From assembly GCF_011397635.1 (NCBI RefSeq), contig NC_064766.1, forward strand, positions 43,009,510 through 43,073,509: a stretch of 64,000 nt of DNA, in the 5' to 3' direction. The DNA is from Epinephelus fuscoguttatus. Lineage: Eukaryota; Chordata; Actinopteri; Perciformes; Serranidae. Shown piece by piece: positions 13,942 through 29,000 of the stretch. A model generated the notes under the pieces. The model had not been told where the DNA came from and did no database searches. It saw only the letters and a list, made by a program, of their open reading frames with translations. The first letter of the stretch is position 1. Every line of letters begins with the position of its first letter. The position numbers and the translations under genes were made by a program.

Positions 13942-14003
<62 letters not shown>

Positions 14004-17000
14004 GTTCATCTACAGTGTGTGTTTTTTTATTTTTGGTTTGAATTCGAGATGAAATGAAAACGTTACATCACCACTCATTTACATTTAATTAACAGATAAA
14101 TAAATAAATAAAATCAGTTTCTTGGTGTTCAACTCAGAGAAACAGTTTTCTGTTGAAAAGACGTTTAAAAAAACAATGATGGTGAAAAGACGCAGGTTAA
14201 GAAGTTTGAAGACGATGAATGTTCATATTTAGAAAATTTTTCACAAAGATTTGATACTGCGAGATTTTTCAGTGTGTGAATACAAGTTTATCATTTTGAA
14301 ATCACAGGTTAACCCCTTACCCCTGACCTCTCTAACCCTAACCCACGGGTCAGGACGTCCTTACATTTGATCCAGTTGAAGCTGAAACTGTTCAGTCCCC
14401 ATGGTTCTGGTTCTCGTATGATAATGAGAACTGTCCATGGTGCTGAAGACGCACTATGGACAGTTCACTTTCTGGTTCACTCTCTGTGTGTGAAGCTAAG
14501 CCCCGCCCTCCTGCACACAGACAGTGAATGAGAGCAGCTCCTTATATGGACAGACAGCTGACCAATGAGATCACAGCAAGCTGACATTTGAGAATAAGCC
14601 CACCCAGCAAGAAGAAAAAATGTGTGCTGCGTTCAGGGACACGTTGATCTGAAATACAACCCAGACACTGCACATTATATAGCTGCTTCACAGCTCGCTG
14701 TTTAAAGGAAGGTCTGTCTGTCTGTCTGCTTGTTTCCTGTCTCTTAAACACACACTGATGTTCTTCATGCTGAAAACAAACTTCACCAAAACTGTATTTA
14801 CTTCCTGTTTGTTGGGTCATTATGTTCAGTTAACAACATGACATCACTGATGTTTAGGGATGCGCCGAAATGAAAGTTTGTGGCTGAAGCCGAAACCGAA
14901 TATTATTAAACACTTGGCCGAATACTGAGTACCGAATACTGAACATCATTGTTTAGTTTTTCATTAGTTTTTGCAGATGAAAAGATAAGATAAGATAAGA
15001 TACACCTTTATTGATCCCATAATTGAGAAATTCCAGATTAGTGTTGTCACGGTATCAAAAGTGGGACCCACTGTGCGATACCAATGAAAATATCATGGTT
15101 CTGAGTAGTATCAGGATACCACAGCGAAAATGAGGCAGATGTGCCTTTTGTCATTTATTTAAGCAATATCACACGAGAGGGAGTGATGTTGTACTGTGAT
15201 ATCGTCACGGCTGTGATTCGGTCGTAGGCACTCGGCCTGCGGCCTCGTGCCAAAGACAATTACAGCCGTGCTTTTATACAACAGTTCAACAATTAAATAA
15301 GCAAGGCTGATTAAGAAATGTTAAAAAATGAGGACAAAATAGATAATTTAAGCATTTTATTTGTCTTCCGCCAACAAAAATAGTTCCCTCAGGACTCCGC
15401 TGTCACCGTTGCTATGTAACGCAGACATGGTGCGCCAGGCACTTACTCTTTATACACATTTATCTGCACGTTTCCATATATTGTGCAGCCGGTGAAATAA
15501 GTCTGTGGTGACTGCATGGTGGACTGTGGCTTCACAGGCACAGCCGACTCTGCCTTCTGATCTGACAGTATGTTGGTTTTCTCCAAGTCATTGAGCTCCG
15601 CTGATGAAACACTGACAAACCTGGATGTGTGCTCAGATGGATTCAGCTTCTCCTCTCCCTCATCTTCCTCTGATGACCATTCATAGTTCAATTCAAAACT
15701 TATTTTAGGAAATAAATCCATATTTTTGGCTGTTTGACAGTGGATGAATGAATTAGCCTACAACGCAACTGCTGACCTAACTGACACTAACCGTCAGTTT
15801 TGATTTGATTGTTGATTGCAATCAGCTGTGAGGCGGAGTGATACATACACAGTGAAATATCCGTGACGCTGTACTCCAATATCATCACGGTTTTACTGTC
15901 TCTCGACCAATCAGATTGCAGGGCCGGAACTAACTGTTGTATAAAAAAAGATAAATCACTTTTCTATAATACATCAATGATATTTCAATGGAATAAATTA
16001 CTTATTGATTTATTCATACTTCAAAAACAGCATCAATAAGTGATTAACATAGGAGGGTTCAAAATAAAATAAATAAATAAAATAAGAATCAACCAGCCAT
16101 CCTCCTCCCCTGACAAGTAAAGTACAGTTCCTAAAGTGCGGTGAGGTTTGTGGACCGTGAACGGCTCGTTTCTCCGCTGATACATCACATGCCTGTGTTC
16201 GGCTGGCTCGGCTGTTCAGGTACTTCTGGCCAGTCATGATGCCAAGAAGAGGATATTATTGGAGCCGACTTATCCGTCGCCGGTAAGCCGATGGCCGCCG
16301 TATTTGACAGGAATACATTACCGTTACTGTCTGTGTCTCTGACCCCCGTTCAACCCACAATCGGTGGGATTCGCCTTTCGTTTCTGCTGCTGGTTGAAAT
16401 CTGTAGGCTGCTCGCACAGCGTGCTGAATGATTTTTGCCTATTTTGCTCGCTCAAAACTAGTTTTAGTCACAAATGCGAGTGCCGTGACGGACAGATCGC
16501 CACACTGCCGACATTTTATTCCGCCCGTCACGGCACGCCGTTTGATTGCGTTATCAAAATACACCGCTATTATTCGGCCTTGCTTTTAACTTATTCCACC
16601 GAATACCGAATGTGTGTTTTTTTTGCAATATTCGGCCGAATATATTCGGTTACCGAATATTCGGTGCATCCCTACTGATGTTTTCTGTTGGTTTTTATTT
16701 TTACACCTCAACAAAAACATGTTTATTATTTTGTGCTCAGTCACATTTTTCTTCTGACGACACATTTTCTGTTGAATGAAAGTGATGGCAGACATGAATC
16801 TGTTTCATCCTGTGTTTGGTCAGGTGCTGCAGAAACTGGGAAAAGCTGACGAGACCAAAGATGAGCAGTTTGAGCAAGTGGTCATCAATTTCAGGAGACA
16901 GGAGGTAAGCGATGTTTACAGACCAGCATCACCAAATCATTAGGTTGTTTTGATGTAAACAAGATTCATGGACCTGAGCACAGAATAACTTTGTGTAAGT

Positions 17001-20000
17001 TCATGACTCAAACTGACGCACACAGACACGCTGGACTGTCTGCTGGGAACATGAATGCACTTTGTCACCATAATGAATCTCACACCGTTAAAGACAAGAT
17101 GACCTCATGTACACGTGAGAGCGCCCGCTGTCGCAGGTTGGTCCTTATGTATAAACGTACCTGCTGACTGTGACGAACGATGGCTGGAGAAAAGACAAAA
17201 AGAGGAACAATCAGGGCAGAACTTGATTTTGAAAATAAAGTGGAGGTTCAGTTTGTAAGTAGGAAGATGGATGTAGGAGGGGCCAAAAACATTAATGGTC
17301 AGAACCAGTTAAAAGTGTGATTGTCCTTTAAGTCAAACCTTTCTCAATGACCTGAAGAGTTTCTACTGTAGATCGAACTCTACATGATGTTGGACAGGAA
17401 GTGATGAAAGACTTTATTTCTTATCAGTGAGGAAGCTTAATAAGAACAATGAAGCCTGTCTTCTTAAAGACTTGGGGTCCTGGGGTCAGGGCCAGGGTCA
17501 GGGTCAGGGCTGACCCCTGAAAGGAGTTATTGTGTGGTTGTTTCAGTCTCTGATGGACAGACATGCCGAACATTAACCTCCATATTGTGTTAAACTACAG
17601 AAGAAGTTCTGGACAGACATTGAATAACATTGTGACCACGAAACCAGATTCCAGACCTAACCCCGCATGCGGCAGATGACCAACCTGATTGTCAGAAAAC
17701 AGAAAGGCATCACGATCCGCCAAAATAAAAGCACTGATGTAGAATATTTCCGTGTGTGTTGTGTCAGTCTGAAGGCTCTCGGCTGCAGAGGGAGATGAAG
17801 GCCTACATGTCCGCCATTAAAGGTGAGAAAAACTTTATTGTTAAGTCTCACAGAGACAAAATGATTTAGAAAACTCTGTCCGTCAGCTGACTGAGTTTTT
17901 GTCCCTGCAGGGATGCAGCAGGCCTCCATCAACCTGACTCAGTCTCTGCATGAAGTCTACGAACCGGACTGGCACGGAAAAGATGACGTCATGGTCATTG
18001 GGAAGGTCAGAGTCACAGAATCACCCACATAACACCTGAACACATCACAGACAGATGAAGGTGTCTTCACAAACAGCCAAACTGAAACTTAAATCTTTGA
18101 GACGTTTGTGTTGTGGTGCCAAGAGTCGCCACGTCAGTGTTACCACAAACACTTGTAATGATCAGGTGATTAATGATAGCTGTTATCACATGATGTCATG
18201 TTTGTAACTGGTGACATCACAGTGAGGAGAAACAGAATCATGCCCTGTCTGAGAATCACCGCCTTGTTGTGGTTGAGGGGTTTGAGCTTCCCTGCGACAC
18301 TGGAGGCAACAGCTCCTCCAACAGGGTCTCCCAAGGCCACTTGGTCCCAGGTGAGGGGCCAGACCAAGAGCTACTGTCCGACCCTGAACATGGAGGTGGA
18401 GACTCCTCCTGGAGCCAGACCAGAGGGCGGAGCTTGCTAGCTTATCACCGTGGTTTAAATCAGCCCACCCCACAGGACACCAGGTGCCCCCCCAGACCAT
18501 TTTCTAATTCACAGAGAAAATGTGTTCATTCATGCAGAGATTTTTTTTTGCACTTTTCATATAATTAGCTTTTTCACCGCCCTGACAACTGTCTTGAAAA
18601 CCATTCTGACAGCCGCCCTTACATCTCAGTTGCTCTTCCTGAAGTTTCTACCGTTTTTTCCCCGTTAAAGGGTTTTTTGGGGAGTTTTTCCTGATCAGCT
18701 GTGAGGGTCATAAGGACAGAGGGATGTCGTATGCTGTAAAGCCCTGTGAGGCAAATTGTGATTTGTGATATTGGGCTTTATAAATAAAACTGATTGATTG
18801 ACAACTGTTCTGACAACTGTCCTGACATCAGCCCTGACAACTGTCCTGACAACCACCCTGACATCAGCCCTGACAACTGTCCTGACATCAGCCCTGACAA
18901 CTGTCCTGACAACCACCCTGACATCAGCCCTGACAACTGTCCTGACATCAGCCCTGACAACTGTCCTGACAACCACCCTGACAACAGCCCTGACAACAGC
19001 CCTGACAACTGTCCTGACAACCACCCTGACAACTGTCCTGACATCAGCCCTGACAACTGTCCTGACATCAGCCCTGACAACTGTCCTGACAACCACCCTG
19101 ACATCAGCCCTGACAACTGTCCTGACATCAGCCCTGACAACTGTCCTGACAACCACCCTGACATCAGCCCTGACAACTGTCCTGACAACCACCCTGACAT
19201 CAGCCCTGACAACTGTCCTGACAACCACCCTGACATCAGCCCTGACAACTGTCCTGACATCAGCCCTGACAACTGTCCTGACATCAGCCCTGACAACTGT
19301 CCTGACAACCACCCTGACATCAGCCCTGACAACTGTCCTGACAACCACCCTGACATCAGCCCTGACAACTGTCCTGACAACAGCCCTGACAACTGTCCTG
19401 ACAACAGCCTGACAACTGTCCTGACATCAGCCCTGACAACTGTCCTGACATCAGCCCTGACAACTGTCCTGACAACCACCCTGACATCAGCCCTGACAAC
19501 TGTCCTGACATCAGCCTGACAACTGTCCTGACAACCACCCTGACATCAGCCCTGACAACTGTCCTGACATCAGCCCTGACAACTGTCCTGACAACAGCCC
19601 TGACAACTGACCTGACAACCACCCTGACATCAGCCCTGACAACTGTCCTGACAACCACCCTGACATCAGCCCTGACAACTGTCCTGACATCAGCCCTGAC
19701 AACTGTCCTGACAACAGCCCTGACAACTGTCCTGACAACCACCCTGACAACAGCCCTGACAACTGTCCTGACAACCACCCTGACAACATCCCTGATAACC
19801 GTTCTGACAACCGACCTGACAACCGTCCTTACAACAGCCCTGACAACTGTCCTGACATCAGCCCTGACAACTGCCCTGACATCAGCCCTGACAACTGTCC
19901 TGACATCAGCCCTGACAACTGTCCTGACATCAGCCCTGACAACTGTCCTGACAACCACCCTGACATCAGCCCTGACAACTGTCCTGACAACAGCCCTGAC

Positions 20001-23000
20001 AACTGTCCTGACAACAGCCTGACAACTGTCCTGACATCAGCCCTGACAACTGTCCTGACAACAGCCCTGACAACTGTCCTGACAACCACCCTGACAACAG
20101 CCCTGACAACTGTCCTGACAACAGCCCTGACAACTGTCCTGACAACCACCCTGACAACAGCCCTGACAACTGTCCTGACAACCACCCTGACAACATCCCT
20201 GATAACCGTTCTGACAACCGACCTGACAACCGTCCTTACAACAGCCCTGACAACTGACCTGACAACTGTCCTGACAACCGTCTTTACCACAGCCCTGACA
20301 ACTGACCTGACAACTGTCCTGACAACCGTCTTTACCACAGCCCTGACAACTGCCCTGACAACCACCCTGACAACCGTCTTTACCACAGTCCTGACAACTG
20401 ACCTGACAACCGTCTTTACCACAGCCCTGACAACTGTCCTGACAACCGTCTTTACCACAGCCCTGACAACTGACCTGATAACTGTCCTGACAACCGTTTT
20501 TACCACAGCCCTGGCAACTGACCTGACAACTGTCCTGACAACCGCCCTGACAACCGTCCTTACAACAGCCCTGACAACCGAACTGACAGCTGTCCTGACA
20601 ACCACCCTGACAACCATTCTGACAACTGTCCAGACAACTGCCCTGACAACTGTTCTGACAACTGTCCTGACAACTATTCTGACAACTGTTCTGACAATCA
20701 TCCTTTCAACTGCCCTTACAACCATCTTTACCACCGCCCTGACAACTTCCCTGACAACCGTCCTTACAACCACCCTTTCAACGGTCTTAACGATCACCCT
20801 GACAACCGCCCCGACAATTGTCCTGACAACCATCCTGACAACCGCCCTGACAACCACCCTGACAACTGTCCTAGCAACTACCCAGAAGAGCATTCCCCCG
20901 ATGTGTTCATGGTGGCAGCAGCTGCTTCATACCCCCACTTGCCGTGTCTGACACTGCTTCGTGTCTGCTGCTTCCTTCTCTCTGAAATGACCGCAGGTTG
21001 CCCGTTCATGCTCAGTGCTATAAAAAGCAGCGTAAAGTGTCCAAGTGCATAAAAAACTCATCAAAATAAAACTTGTTTTTTAAAAAAAAAACTGCCAGGG
21101 GTGGATCTTTCAGATCCCCTGACAGTCGTCCAGGCTTACCCTGCCTACATGTGTGGGGCCACCGACTGGCCTCTGACCTCCTGGCATCGGCCCCCTGCCA
21201 GTAAAAGTTGACTGTCTTTTTCATAACAGAATAAAGTTTTGATGTGTCACTATGACAACATAAGTTGATGTGTGTTTGCCACAGGACTGTGATGCATTGT
21301 GGGAGGACTTTCATAACAAGCTGGTGGACTCGACGCTGCTGGACCTTGACGCGTACCTGCAGCAGTTTCCAGACCTCAAAGTAACAAACCGTTTGTTATC
21401 TGGTGAAAGATTCTTTGACAGTGTTGATGCAGAAGCTGATTCTTCAACGTAAAACTGAAACTTCGTGACATTTCAGACTCGTGTGGCCAAAAGAAGTCGG
21501 AAACTCATCGACTACGACAGCGCTCGTCATCATGTGGAGACTCTGCAGATGTCAGGGATGAAGAACGACCGTAAGATAACAAAGGTGAGCTTGGTGATCT
21601 GTGATGAAACATGGGTTTCATACAGCAGCTGTTACCTGTGGTGTGTTCAGGTGCTGCTTGGAGGTCAGTTTGTTAATCAGACTTGTTTCTGTTTGAAGGC
21701 AGAGGAAGAGTTGAAAAAGGCTCAGAAAGTGTTTGATGAGTTGAACGTTGGTCTACAGGACGAACTGCCGACTCTGTGGGACAGGTAATTCGTGTCTTAA
21801 GCCCTAATTGGACGGGATTATTTTAACATGGAGACGTGGGGTAAAGTAATTATTACCAGAGATTTTAGTCCCGTCTGAGCAAGCCGTGTCTGTAATCATT
21901 ATGGATAATGTCAGTAAAAATTACAGTGACTTTTACCTTCTGTAAACGGTCGGGAGAAAACACCTGGCCCAATATTAATCCCGTGCTAACGCGATCCTCT
22001 GTAAAAATGTGTGTAAAAATTTCTTCACGTCCTGTTTACAACCATTTTGCTGCGTTTACAACTGGTTTTACGCGTTTTTTCGATGATGGAGGTGCTTGAA
22101 GAAGCATTCCGTGTTGTCGGCAGTCATGATAGTGGACATTTTTCTAATGATGGCATAGCCCTACGTGGGAGACCCATCATAAAGGATGAGAAGAAAGCAC
22201 TTTTCAGAGCCACGAGACTTCTGGTTGCGTCAGGTCGGCCTAATATAAATCCATATTGCTAATCGTTGTGTACACACAATCTTGATCATGGGCAATATTT
22301 CATATTGGGCTAATCATTAGAGTCTGGGCAGCTAAGCTGCCAGGGCACTACTGTAATCCTAGGTATTCTTCTTCTTCTTCTTCTTCTTCCGAGGAAATCA
22401 TACTTCCCATGGGTGAAAACTCACCAAACTTTGCACAAAGGTCCAGTCTCATGCCAGATATCCTCAGCTGTAAACTCAAGCCAGTAGTCCTGATGGTGGC
22501 GCTACAGCAAGCCTCTAAAGTTCAAAACTTTGAAAATTCATAACAAATCAACCATACGTGCTACAACTTCACAACTTTCATCAAACTGTAGCCCCAATAC
22601 TGAAGAAACGTGTGTACATTTAAACCTATTAAAATGAAAAAAAAGACAAAATTCTAGAGTCATGGTAGATGATGTGTGGCAAATTTCAGAATTTTATCTC
22701 AAAAACTGAATTTTTGACAGCATTTTGAATTTTGCTCTAATGTGAACAATTGGAGTCAATGTAAAAATGGCAATTTTAAACATCAGTTTTTCACTTATGA
22801 AGCAAATCAATCATTGTTACAAACAAATTACCAACATCTCCATGCTGTCTAGATGCAATATGTGTATTTTCAGATTTTTGTTTCGATAACTGAATTTTTT
22901 ACAGAACATGACAGACACATGAACTGTCTCTGACTAATTAGCTCAGTGAGATAGAAATTGATTCTTAGTCTCAGAGGTTGTGAGTTCAAGCCTCAGCTGA

Positions 23001-26000
23001 TGCAAAAGGCAGATTGTGTTGCTAAATGTCTTCCAATTCTTCTGCTTGTTGCTCAGAATTGCCTAAAAATGCCCGGACACGACCCATCGCTGCGCAGCAG
23101 CTATAATTAACTATTATTATCCTTCAGCTGATGCTTTATGCCCTGCTCCACCAACATCCTTCACCACAGCATAGCACACACATGTTGACAGGGAGATGAC
23201 GCCAGGACACAAACTGAGTAGAATTATTTTGTCCTGTGTGAAGCGGACATTTATATTACAGACATCCTGTGGTAAATTGACATTATTCCACATCCCTATG
23301 TAAAACTAATCCCATCCTAATAGTACTCTATGCACACCTGTCTGACACAGGAACTGTGTCTGTCGATCGTCACTTCATGTGCTGTAAAATATTTTGATCG
23401 ATCGATCAAGAAACATTTAAATTATCTGAAGTCTAACCTTTAACTCTTTGGTCTCTGCAGCCGTGTCGGCTTCTACATCACCACCTTTAAGAGTGTGACG
23501 CACCTGGAGACCAAATTCCACCGTGAGATTTCCCTGGTGAGGGGGGGGGGGGGTCCTTTGTCTTTACATCAGACACTAAAGGGTTCAGCTGTGTGACCAA
23601 TGGGATTGGAGCACTTTGTGACATATCACTTGTTACCTCCCTGCAGGTTTGTCGGCAGCTGTACGAAGTGATGACCAAACTGAGTGAGCAGCACTCTGAC
23701 AAAATGTTCACCATCCAAGGAGCGCCGAGGTCAGTTTCATTTTGTCCCTGAATACTATTTGATGAAAACAGCTGGCCGTTTGTTTGATTGTTTGAATGAT
23801 GAAAAAAAAAAAAAAACCGAGATGATCTCAGAGACATAAGTCTTTTTGTGTTTGTTTCCTGAGTCTCATCCGTCTTCTGTCCTCAAAGCTGATGTTTGTA
23901 TGAAACATGTACAGGCACCATCTGCTGAGTCCGAAAACATCACAGGAAGGTTTTCTGTGCAGCTCATGTTTGAATAAAAATGAGGTTTATTTCTGCAGGA
24001 TATTTAGAATAAAAATGATCTTAATTCAGCACCAAAATGAATGGATCATTAATCTACATTATGTCTTCAGATTTAAACAGCTGTGATTTCTTTCAACATC
24101 TAATTGATTGTCATTAAATAAATAATTCAGTACATTTATCTCTGGTTAAACACACACTGTGAGACAGACAGATTAGAGACACACTGTAAGACAGACAGGT
24201 TAGACACACACTGTAAGACCGACAGGTTAGAGACACACTGTAAGACAGACAGGTTAGACACACACTGTAAGACAGACAGGTTAGAGAGACACTGTAAGAC
24301 AGACAGATTAGAGACACACTGTAAGACAGACAGGTTAGACACACACTGTAAGACAGACAGGTTAGACACACACCGTGAGACCGACAGGTTAGAGACACAC
24401 TGTAAGACAGACAGGTTAGACACACACTGTAAGACAGACAGGTTAGAGACACACTGTAAGACAGACAGGTTAGACACACACTGTGAGACCGACAGGTTAG
24501 AGACACACTGTAAGACAGACAGGTTAGACACACACTGTAAGACAGACAGGTTAGAGACACACTGTAAGACAGACAGATTAGAGACACACTGTAAGACAGA
24601 CAGGTTGGACACACACTGTAAGACAGACAGGTTAGAGAGACACACTGTGAGACAGACAGATTAGAGACACACTGTAAGACAGACAGATTAGACACACACT
24701 GTAAGACAGACAGGTTAGAGACACACTGTAAGACAGACAGGTTAGACACACACTGTAAGACAGACAGGTTAGAGACACACTGTAAGACAGACAGGTTAGA
24801 CACACACTGTGAGACCGACAGGTTAGAGACACACTGTAAGACAGACAGGTTAGACACACACTGTAAGACAGACAGGTTAGAGAGACACTGTAAGACAGAC
24901 AGGTTAGAGAGACACACTGTGAGACAGACAGATTAGAGACACACTGTAAGACAGACAGATTCGACACACACTGTAAGACAGACAGGTTAGAGACACACTG
25001 TGAGACAGACAGATTTGCGACACACTATAAGACAGACAGGTTAGAGACACACTGTAAAACAGACAGATTTGAGACACTGTAAGACAGACAGGTTAGAGAG
25101 ACACACTGTGAGACAGACAGGTTAGAGACACTGTAAAACGGGTTAGAGACACATTGTAAGACAGACAGATTAGAGACACACTGTAAGACAGACAGGTTCA
25201 ACACACACTGTAAGACAGACAGGTTAGAGACACACTGTGAGACAGACAGGTTAGAGACACACTGTAAAACACAGATTTGCGACACACTGTAAGACAGACA
25301 GATTAGAGACACACTGTGAGACAGACAGGTTCGAGACAGACTGTGAGACAGGTTCAAGAGTCATTGTAAGGCAGACAGGTTAGAAATACTGTTAGACAGA
25401 AAGGTTAGAGTGACATTGTATGACAGACAGGTTAGAGAGACACACTGTGAGACAGATAGGTTAGAGACACACTGTGAGACAGACAGGTTAGAGACACAAT
25501 GTAAAACAGACAGGTTAGAGAGATGCTGTAAGACAGACAGGTTAGAGACACACTGTAAGACAGAGAGATTAGAGACACACTGTGAGACAGATAGGTTAGA
25601 GACACAATGTAAAACAGACAGGTTAGAGAGATGCTGTAAGACAGACAGGTTAGAGACACACTGTAAGACAGACAGGTTAGAGACACACTGTAAAACACAG
25701 ATTTGCGACACACTGTAAGACAGACAGGTTAGAGACACACTGTGAGACAGACAGGTTAGAGACACACTGTAAAACACAGATTTGCGACACACTGTAAGAC
25801 AGACAGATTAGAGACACACTGTGAGACAGACAGGTTAGAGACAGACTGTGAGACAGGTTCAAGAGTCATTGTAAGGCAGACAGGTTAGAAATACTGTTAC
25901 ACAGAAAGGTTAGAGTGACATTATATGACAGACAAGTTAGAGAGACACACTGTGAGACAGATAGGTTAGAGACACAATGTAAAACAGACAGGTTAGAGAG

Positions 26001-29000
26001 ATGCTGTAAGACAGACAGGTTAGAGAGATGCTGTAAGACAGACAGGTTAGAGACACACTGTAAGACAGACAGATTAGAGACACACTGTAAGACAGACAGG
26101 TTGGACACACACTGTAAGACAGACAGGTTAGAGACACACTGTGAGACAGACAGATTAGAGACACACTGTAAGACAGACAGATTCGACACACACTGTAAGA
26201 CAGACAGGTTAGAGACACACTGTGAGACAGACAGATTTGCGACACACTGTAAGACAGACAGGTTAGAGACACACTGTAAAACAGACAGATTTGAGACACT
26301 GTAAGACAGACAGGTTAGAGAGACACACTGTGAGACAGACAGGTTAGAGACACTGTAAAACGGGTTAGAGACACATTGTAAGACAGACAGATTAGAGACA
26401 CACTGTGAGACAGACAGGTTCAACACACACTGTAAGACAGACAGGTGAGAGACACACTGTGAGACAGACAGGTTAGAGACACACTGTAAAACACAGATTT
26501 GCGACACACTGTAAGACAGACAGATTAGAGACACACTGTAAGACAGACAGGTTAGAGACACACTGTGAGACAGGTTCAAGAGTCATTGTAAGGCAGACAG
26601 GTTAGAAATGCTGTTAGACAGAAAGGTTAGAGTGACCTTGTATGACAGACAGGTTAGAAAGACACTGTGAGACAGATAGGTTAGAGACACACTGTGAGAC
26701 AGACAGGTTAGAGACACAATGTAAAACAGACAGGTTAGAGAGATGCTGTAAAACAGACAGGTTAGAGACACACTGTAAGACAGACAGGTTAGAGAGACAC
26801 TGTAAGACAGACAGATTAGAGACACACTGTAAGACAGACAGGTTGGACACACACTGTAAGACAGACAGGTTAGAGAGACACACTGTAAGACAGACAGATT
26901 AGAGACACACTGTAAGACAGACAGATTCGACACACACTGTAAGACAGACAGGTTAGAGAGACACACTGTGAGACAGACAGGTTAGAGACACTGTAAAACG
27001 GGTTAGAGACACATTGTAAGACAGACAGATTAGAGACACACTGTAAGACAGACAGGTTAGAGACACACTGTGAGACAGACAGGTTAGAGAGACACTAAGA
27101 CAGACAGGTTAGAGACACACTGTGAGACAGACAGGTTCGACACACACTGTAAGACAGACAGGTTAGAGAGACACACTGTGAGATAGACAGGTTAGAGACA
27201 CACTGTGAGACAGACAGGTTCGACACACACTGTAAGACAGAAAGTTCAGAGAAACACATTGTGAAACAGACAGGTTAGAGACACACTGTAAGACAGACAG
27301 GTTAGAGGGACACTGTAAGACAGACAGGTTAGAGGGACACTGTAAAACAGACAGGTTAGAGACACTGTAAAACGGGTTAGAGACACATTGTAAGACAGAC
27401 AGATTAGAGACACACTGTAAAACAGACAGGTTAGAGAGATGCTGTAAAACAGACAGGTTAGAGACACTGTAAAACGGGTTAGAGACACACTGTAAGACAG
27501 ACAGATTAGAGACACACTGTAAGACAGACTGGTTATAGACACACTGTAAGACAGGTTCAAGACTCATTGTAAGGCAGACAGGTTAGAAATACTGTTAGAC
27601 AGAAAGGTTAGAGTGACATTGTATGACAGACAGGTTAGAGAGACACACTGTGAGACAGACAGGTTAGAGACACACTGTAAGACAGACAGATTTGAGACAC
27701 ACTGCGAGACAGGTTCAAGACTCATTGTAAGGCAGACAGGTTAGAAATACTGTTAGACAGAAAGGTTAGAGTGACATTGTATGACAGACAGGTTAGAGAG
27801 ACACACTGTGAGACAGACAGGTTAGAGACACTGTAAAACAGGTTAGAGACACATTGTAAGACATACAGATTAGAGACACACTGTAAGACAGACAGGTTTG
27901 ACACACACTGTAAAACAGATTAGAGACACACTGTAAGACAGACAGGTTAGAGACACACTGTGAGACAGGTTCAAGACTCATTGTAAGGCAGACAGGTTAG
28001 AAATACTGTTAGACAGAAAGGTTAGAGTGACCTTGTATGACAGACAGGTTAGAGAGACACACTGTGAGACAGACAGGTTAGAGACACTGTAAAACAGGTT
28101 AGAGACACATTGTAAGACATACAGATTAGAGACACACTGTAAGACAGACAGGTTTGACACACACTGTAAGACAGACAGGTTAGAAACACACTGTGAGACA
28201 GACAGGTTAGAGACACACTGTAAAACAGACAGATTAGAGACACTAAAACAGGTTAGAGACACACTGTGAGACAGACAGATTAGAGACACTAAAACAGGTT
28301 AGAGACACACTGTGAGACAGACAGATTAGAGACACACTGTAAAACAGATTAGAGACACACTGTAAGACAGACAGGTTAGAGACACACTGTAAAACAGATT
28401 AGAGACACACTGTAAGACAGACAGGTTAGAGACACACTGTAAAACAGATTAGAGACACACTGTAAGACAGACAGGTTAGAAACACACTGTGAGACAGGTT
28501 CAGGACTCATTGTAAGGCAGACAGGTTAGAGAGACACACTGTGAGACAGACAGGTTAGAGACACTGTAAAACAGGTTAGAGACACATTGTAAGATATACA
28601 GATTAGAGACACACTGTAAGACAGACAGGTTTGACACACACTGTAAGACAGACAGGTTAGAAACACACTGTGAGACAGACAGGTTAGAGACACACTGTAA
28701 AACAGACAGATTTGCGACACACTGTAAGACAGACAGGTTAGAGACACACTGTGAGACAGACAGGTTAGAGACACTAAAACAGGTTAGAGACACACTGTGA
28801 GACAGACAGATTAGAGACACACTGTAAAACAGATTAGAGACACACTGTAAGACAGACAGGTTAGAGACACACTGTAAAACAGATTAGAGACACACTGTAA
28901 GACAGACAGGTTAGAGACACACTGTAAAACAGATTAGAGACACACTGTAAGACAGACAGGTTAGAGACACACTGTAAGACAGACAGGTTAGAGACACACT

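Larger units (their letters stand above)
14855..16674. mobile_element. hAT-like non-autonomous transposon with perfect 8-bp duplication
   Basis: The ends are TAGGGATGCGCCGAA and TTCGGTGCATCCCTA, inverted copies. They are flanked by the identical 8-bp direct repeat CTGATGTT (14847-14854 and 16675-16682). An 8-bp target duplication and short TAGGG-type termini are characteristic of hAT elements. The subterminal regions carry repeated (g)ccgaat/attcgg words. There is no transposase, and the interior holds other inserted repeats. It lies in amph intron 1. Confidence 0.92.
21801..23322. mobile_element. Probable PIF/Harbinger-like inverted-repeat element
   Basis: The left stretch from about 21801 (ccctaattggacgggattat ...acatggagacgtgg) is matched on the opposite strand by the sequence ending at about 23322 (actattaggatgggattag ...acatagggatgtgg). 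These are imperfect inverted termini of about 60 bp. Inside is a fragment (22083-22260, [14 protein letters not shown]) of no recognised family. Also inside are a (TTC)n-containing fish repeat (22330-22560) and a tRNA-like patch. The superfamily is a guess from termini and composition; the target duplication is unclear. Confidence 0.5.

Noticed and set aside
18695-20893. Repetitive frames ([28 protein letters not shown]) in the 12-bp array
   Set aside because: Period divisible by three, several frames open at once, inside an amph intron.
13333-23729. Calling the gene BIN1 on its BAR domain
   Set aside because: BAR exons fit both, but [30 protein letters not shown] and the SH3 sequence fit AMPH better.
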